Positions 6,385 to 9,973 of a DNA stretch of 9,973 nt are shown piece after piece. The DNA is taken from assembly GCF_937898925.1 (NCBI RefSeq), contig NZ_CALDKF010000062.1:1-9973 (forward strand), in the 5' to 3' direction. A model generated the notes under the pieces. It had not been told where the DNA came from, ran no database searches, and worked only from the letters and a program-made list of their open reading frames with translations. Within the stretch, counting starts at the first letter, position 1, and each line of letters opens with the position of its first letter. This stretch comes from an uncultured Methanobrevibacter sp. (GTDB lineage Archaea; Methanobacteriota; Methanobacteria; Methanobacteriales; Methanobacteriaceae). The position numbers and the translations under genes are program-made.

Positions 6385-7158
6385 TTATAAACTAATTATT
6401 TTAGCATTGGAATTCAATTCTTGAATTTTTTCTAAGACTTCATTTAATGCTTCATCATCAACAGGAGAAAAAATAGTAAATTCCTGATTTAATGATTTGC
6501 ATTTGCTTTCTGCTAAATTATGGGTTTTAAAAATCTCTACATTAAAATCAGCGTATTTTTCAATACAATTTAAAATATCTTTTATATTCTCCTCTTTTAA
6601 TGTATATTCATTGTTTAAAGGAATTCTAAAAGTAATGTTTTTCTTATCTAAATTGGAACTGTTTATTAATTCTAAATTCTCATAATATAAATCAATATCC
6701 AAATTTAAAACATTTTTAGCCTCTTTTTTATCTAATACCTTCATATCAATGAAAATTTCATCAATATATTGAATAGCTATTTCTAAAAGATTAGAAGGTG
6801 CAGATAGTGAAGTTTCAAAACAAATGTTAATATTTTTACTCTTTAATGACTTTAAAAGAGGTTCTAATTCTCTTATTTGAAGCAATGGCTCTCCCCCAGA
6901 GAATGTTACTCCTCCATTGTTCTCTACGTAAAATGCTTCATCCTTTAGAATCTCCTTTTCAAGGTCTTTCAAAGAAATATCATATCCAAAGGATTCATTT
7001 TGACTATTATGAGTGTAATTTTCTATTTCAAAACTAATATTTTCTGGATTACAGCACCAAGGACAAGTTAGATTACATCCTTTTAAAAATACAGTTGTCC
7101 TGATTCCTGGACCATCATCCAATGAAAAATGCTGTATATTTGTAATTCTAACTGTCAT
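6385..7158 (-). CDS. Glycyl radical enzyme activating enzyme (radical SAM, PflA type)
   Basis: This enzyme uses a [4Fe-4S] cluster and SAM to abstract hydrogen from the glycine of its partner enzyme. Residues 11-27 (FSLDDGPGIRTTVFLKG) are the activase signature. Residues 28-35 (CNLTCPWC) give the CX3CX2C cluster ligands Cys28, Cys32 and Cys35, with an extra Cys36 before NPE. Residues 82-92 (GGVTFSGGEPL) form the SAM-binding GGE motif. The 257-residue length is close to PflA. The linker between the cluster loop and GGE has no cysteines, so the ferredoxin-like auxiliary cluster domain of many dehydratase activases is missing. The ATG at 7158 has AGGT at 7165-7168. It lies 53 bases after the glycyl radical enzyme gene, its obvious partner. 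Base composition is low: 15 of 60 G+C at 6421-6480 and 11 of 60 at 6541-6600. Confidence 0.93.
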   Translation of the reverse strand: MTVRITNIQHFSLDDGPGIRTTVFLKGCNLTCPWCCNPENISFEIENYTHNSQNESFGYDISLKDLEKEILKDEAFYVENNGGVTFSGGEPLLQIRELEPLLKSLKSKNINICFETSLSAPSNLLEIAIQYIDEIFIDMKVLDKKEAKNVLNLDIDLYYENLELINSSNLDKKNITFRIPLNNEYTLKEENIKDILNCIEKYADFNVEIFKTHNLAESKCKSLNQEFTIFSPVDDEALNEVLEKIQELNSNAKIISL

Positions 7159-7168
7159 ATTATTACCT

Positions 7169-7205
7169 AAAAATATAAAAATTAAAAAAATAAGAATAAA
7201 TCGTT
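7169..7205 (-). terminator. T-rich intercistronic stretch between the glycyl radical enzyme and its activase
   Basis: The minus strand has several T-runs, the longest of seven, between the two genes. It could cause partial termination and so lower activase expression relative to the enzyme, which is needed in larger amount. It also contains TTTTTATATTTTT, which could act as a weak TATA box for the activase. Both readings are inference from base pattern. Confidence 0.3.
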
Positions 7206-7211
7206 AAAAGT

Positions 7212-9326
7212 TTAACTAGCTATTTTACCTTCATTCTTTAAAGCCCTACTAATTAATAAATCCTGATATTCTTCAGGCAAGTCATTGAAGTATGCACTGA
7301 ATCCCCAAACCCTTACAATGAGATTTGGATGTGCTTCAGGGTTTTCCTTTGCTTCAATTAATGTTTTACTGTCTACAACATTCATCTGCATTTGGAAAAA
7401 TCCTAATTGTATGCTTGAATAAATGAAATCTGTAAATTTATCAGTATGATTCTTAATGAAATCAGGTGAAAGCATTAAATCAACTACATTTCCATTGAAT
7501 TTTGCTCCACCATAATCCAATTTGGATGCAAAACGCAATACTTCTGTAAAGTCTTTATTGGTGTCCAAAGAGATATGTGTGGATAAAGGTTCACCGGCTT
7601 TTCTTCCATCAAATGAAGCATTGATTTCAGCTCCTGCGCTAATATAGGAAGGTGCACTTAAACCGAATTTGATTTTACCGCCAAACTTATTGGTGTAATC
7701 TTTAAAGCAATCCTCTAAAAATTGGATAATCTCATTGGAAATATCCAAAATTTCTTCATCATCCATACCAAAACGAGGATTGACATTCTTTAAATCAGTT
7801 AAAATCGCCTGATACTTGTCTTTCTTGAAATTATTTTTTCTCATTTTATTCAATTCATTCAAGGAGTATTTCCTATCTTCAAAGACAAGTTTCTTAATAG
7901 CATATAAACTGTTTACAGTATTTGCAAGTCCAACGGTAGTGATTCCATAATGATTATACTTAGCTCCCCCTTGAGATATATCCATATTCTTTTCATTGCA
8001 GTCATCTATAAACAAGGAAAGCAAAGGATCATTATTCCATTCAATATTGTCAAGGAATGCTATCAACTCATCAGCATCTTTTTTTAGATAATATTTATAT
8101 GAATTAAACAATTCACCAAAGCTATTTACATTTTCTAAGAATTGTTCTGTTTCATTATCGAAAAACTCATTTAAAGGTTTTAAATATGAAATGAAATTAA
8201 TATTGTTTTGTTCAAAACCTTTTCCGACAGCAGAAGGTTCCCAACAAGCGGAAACAACATAATTATTTGCATCTTCCTTATCATATCCAAATTCGATCAT
8301 TTTGTCAATAACCACTTCATCGTTAGAGAACAATGGGCTGCCAATTCCAGTATTGATGGTTTCCAAGGACAATTCAATCAAATCACGTGGAGTTTCACTA
8401 CTTACCCTAAGCAATACTTTGGGATCTGGCAAATGAAGCTCTTTTATTGCTCTAATAAACATGTAAGTTAAATCATTGTAGAAATAGTATTCACCATATT
8501 CATCATCATATTTTCCACCGAGAATGATTACTTGGCCAGTATCTCCCATTAAAGCTGCGCTTTTATACCAATAATAAGTATGCAATGTCTTTAAAAATGA
8601 TTTGATTAAATCATATGCATCTTCTTGAGTAATTAGCCCACTGTTTAAATCATCAAAATAGCAGTCTTCAAGAATCTTGTCCAATCTGCCAAGACCATTC
8701 AAACCATGACCAGTTTGCCATAATAACTGATTGTAGAATAAAATACGTTGCAGTGCCTCTTCAAAGTGTTCTGCTGGCTTATCAATCATATTTTCAAAAT
8801 AACGGGCAAATTTAGCCCTATCCTTATGATTGGAATTCCTTAATTTCTTAATTATTCTATAAATCAATAATTCAATACCATCAAGTGCATCTAATTGGTT
8901 TTTAATAAAATCTGAACTTAAGTCACGAGCAAATCCACGGCCTGCTTTAGGATGGAAATATAACTCATTATATTCATAAACGGAACTTTTTAGAACTTTA
9001 GAATAATCTATAGATATATTATCGATTATATGTCCATCTTCAGACAAATGTTTAAATTCATCTAAAAAGAATATGAATCCTGATTTCGGAATATGAATAT
9101 CCACTTTCCTAAATAGGTTCTTGATTTGTGTTCCTTTATTAAATTTAGAGCCAGTGATGTAGAATCTGTGCATATTTTTAGCTAAATAACTGCTGGCTTT
9201 CTCTTTACTGCCAAACCTTCTTGTCAATCTACGAAGTAAAAAAGCTAAAGTAATGGATCTTCTACCCATTGAATTATCTTGTGCTTTGTGATAAACAGGC
9301 TTTGCAATTTTCTTTAAAAAACTCAT
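7212..9326 (-). CDS. Glycyl radical enzyme of unknown substrate (PFL-like superfamily)
   Basis: A 704-residue oxygen-sensitive radical enzyme, shorter than the roughly 750-850 residues of most family members. The C-terminal glycyl-radical loop is RVWGFSAYF (672-680) with Gly675, where most members have RVxGYSA. It follows the conserved FNGNVVDL (610-617) and QMNVVDSKTLIEA region. The active-site loop is ACWEPSA with Cys361 and Glu363: a CxEP motif as in glycerol, propanediol, choline and hydroxyproline enzymes, not the adjacent Cys-Cys of pyruvate formate-lyase. SFDGRKAGEPL (571-581) is also conserved. The first 150 residues are poorly conserved, with a basic N-terminus (about 3-50). The ATG at 9326 has a GAGGGAG site at 9334-9340. 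The activase gene follows, and a flippase gene precedes. An eliminase or dehydratase-type reaction is plausible; the substrate is unknown. A database name of formate C-acetyltransferase would be misleading. Confidence 0.93.
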   Translation of the reverse strand: MSFLKKIAKPVYHKAQDNSMGRRSITLAFLLRRLTRRFGSKEKASSYLAKNMHRFYITGSKFNKGTQIKNLFRKVDIHIPKSGFIFFLDEFKHLSEDGHIIDNISIDYSKVLKSSVYEYNELYFHPKAGRGFARDLSSDFIKNQLDALDGIELLIYRIIKKLRNSNHKDRAKFARYFENMIDKPAEHFEEALQRILFYNQLLWQTGHGLNGLGRLDKILEDCYFDDLNSGLITQEDAYDLIKSFLKTLHTYYWYKSAALMGDTGQVIILGGKYDDEYGEYYFYNDLTYMFIRAIKELHLPDPKVLLRVSSETPRDLIELSLETINTGIGSPLFSNDEVVIDKMIEFGYDKEDANNYVVSACWEPSAVGKGFEQNNINFISYLKPLNEFFDNETEQFLENVNSFGELFNSYKYYLKKDADELIAFLDNIEWNNDPLLSLFIDDCNEKNMDISQGGAKYNHYGITTVGLANTVNSLYAIKKLVFEDRKYSLNELNKMRKNNFKKDKYQAILTDLKNVNPRFGMDDEEILDISNEIIQFLEDCFKDYTNKFGGKIKFGLSAPSYISAGAEINASFDGRKAGEPLSTHISLDTNKDFTEVLRFASKLDYGGAKFNGNVVDLMLSPDFIKNHTDKFTDFIYSSIQLGFFQMQMNVVDSKTLIEAKENPEAHPNLIVRVWGFSAYFNDLPEEYQDLLISRALKNEGKIAS

Positions 9327-9333
9327 AGTTTAG

Positions 9334-9340
9334 CTCCCTC
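9334..9340 (-). promoter_or_regulatory. Ribosome binding site fixing the glycyl radical enzyme start
   Basis: The minus strand reads GAGGGAG seven bases before the ATG at 9326. It is a good match to the archaeal anti-Shine-Dalgarno sequence and supports this start over later internal Met codons. Confidence 0.65.
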
Positions 9341-9390
9341 ATTCATAGAATATAAAAAAAGAATAGAACTAATAAATAGTAATAATTTTT

Positions 9391-9403
9391 CATATAAAAA
9401 TTT
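9391..9403 (-). promoter_or_regulatory. Possible TATA box for the glycyl radical enzyme operon
   Basis: The minus strand reads AAATTTTTATATG just after the flippase stop and about 65 bases before the enzyme ATG. This spacing would give a leader of about 40 bases. It is one of two A/T-rich candidates in the 87-base gap; the other, TTTTTTTATATTC, lies nearer the gene. Read-through from the flippase gene is the alternative. Confidence 0.4.
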
Positions 9404-9413
9404 ATTATTCTTA

Positions 9414-9973
9414 TTATCTATTTAGTAATTCATTAATAATATATTTATCAGTATCATCAATTGTTCTAGTGATAAATAATGCTAAAAGATACACAATCAA
9501 ACCAATTGGAATTGCTAACCATAATGACACATTAATTAAATGAAGAACAATAGTTAAGATAACACCACAAACAATAAGTTTTATTATAGTTTTTAATAAT
9601 GATAAATCCGGTTTGTACTCTGTTTTGGAAATGGAGTACATCATAAGCACTAAAATCAATATTTCACTAAGCACTGTTGTAATTGATGCACCAATATATG
9701 ACCAAACAGGAATGGTAAGATAGTTTAAAACAATGTTAAATATTGCAGCAACAAGGTAAATCTTGGTTACTGAAACTTCTTTTCCAATTGAATTTAGTAA
9801 GGATGTTGCTACACCATTGATAAAGAGGAATACCACTGTCCAAATGAGTATTTGCATAGCTGGAGAAGCTAAAGCATATTGGCTTCTATAAATTAAATTT
9901 ATTATGTATGGAGAGTAGAAATAGACCCCTATACATAAAGGCAATAAGATTAATAATGAGTACTTAAATGACT
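9414..9973 (-). CDS. Polysaccharide flippase (MATE/Wzx-type), C-terminal part
   Basis: This is the end of an integral membrane protein of the polysaccharide biosynthesis flippase group (MOP superfamily), which moves lipid-linked sugars across the membrane. The reading frame is open to the right edge, so the start lies outside the window; a TTG at 9944 is an internal Leu, not a start. About 186 residues are visible with six hydrophobic helices, beginning near SLLLILLPLCIGVYFYS, TVVFLFINGVATSLLN and YLVAAIFNIVLNYLTIPVW, and ending in a short hydrophilic tail (DDTDKYIINELLNR). The segment SPYIINLIYRSQYALASPAMQIL is characteristic of the family's mid-to-C-terminal part. It lies 87 bases upstream of the glycyl radical enzyme in the same direction, so the two may belong to one surface-glycan locus. 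Family assignment is good; substrate is unknown. Confidence 0.85.
   Translation of the reverse strand, partial: SFKYSLLILLPLCIGVYFYSPYIINLIYRSQYALASPAMQILIWTVVFLFINGVATSLLNSIGKEVSVTKIYLVAAIFNIVLNYLTIPVWSYIGASITTVLSEILILVLMMYSISKTEYKPDLSLLKTIIKLIVCGVILTIVLHLINVSLWLAIPIGLIVYLLALFITRTIDDTDKYIINELLNR

Noticed and set aside
7212..9326. Pyruvate formate-lyase (pflB)
   Set aside because: The active site has a single Cys in CxEP rather than adjacent Cys-Cys, the protein is shorter, and the N-terminal part does not resemble PFL.
9414..9944. Complete small membrane protein starting at TTG 9944
   Set aside because: The frame continues upstream to the window edge with hydrophobic flippase-like sequence, so this is the C-terminal part of a longer protein.

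Overview
The window looks like part of a Methanobrevibacter-type (Methanobacteriales) genome, probably from a gut or rumen community. The evidence is high A+T content, T-rich intergenic DNA with archaeal TATA-like boxes, an archaeal NAC protein with a UBA tail, and an archaeosine tRNA-guanine transglycosylase (TgtA). Every gene I accept lies on the minus strand, so the window is described below from high to low coordinates in transcription order.

Region 9973-9414 is the 3' end of a multi-spanning polysaccharide flippase (MATE/Wzx type) whose start lies beyond the window. After 87 bases comes a two-gene unit: an unusual compact glycyl radical enzyme (9326-7212) and its radical-SAM activating enzyme (7158-6385). 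The enzyme keeps the active-site Cys and the glycyl-radical Gly but has a CxEP motif, not the Cys-Cys of pyruvate formate-lyase. Its substrate is therefore unknown and probably not pyruvate. This pair is the most interesting system in the window.

Region 6271-4504 is a tight pair: an MnmC-like SAM methyltransferase with no fused oxidase domain, then, after 4 bases, a flavodoxin-fold protein. The flavodoxin gene ends in a 40-base direct repeat that regenerates its own C-terminus beyond the stop. Next comes tgtA (4310-2310), then nac (2217-1873). This half of the window therefore concerns tRNA modification and nascent-chain handling.

Region 1872-1480 has no gene. It holds long T-tracts (minus strand) downstream of nac and then five direct repeats of an ATCTGTAAA-type core directly upstream of a YhgE/Pip-family membrane protein gene (1479 to the left edge). 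The YhgE protein has a long Ala/Gly/Ser-rich heptad-like repeat.

The leftmost ~110 bases do not fit YhgE. Their G+C is about 48% against about 35% in the adjoining 60 bases. Read in another minus-strand frame they encode a typical Bacteroidetes SusC/RagA N-terminal segment that stops just before the usual VVVVGYG motif. The simplest explanation is a chimeric assembly join at the contig edge, so yhgE should be treated as cut at about base 110.
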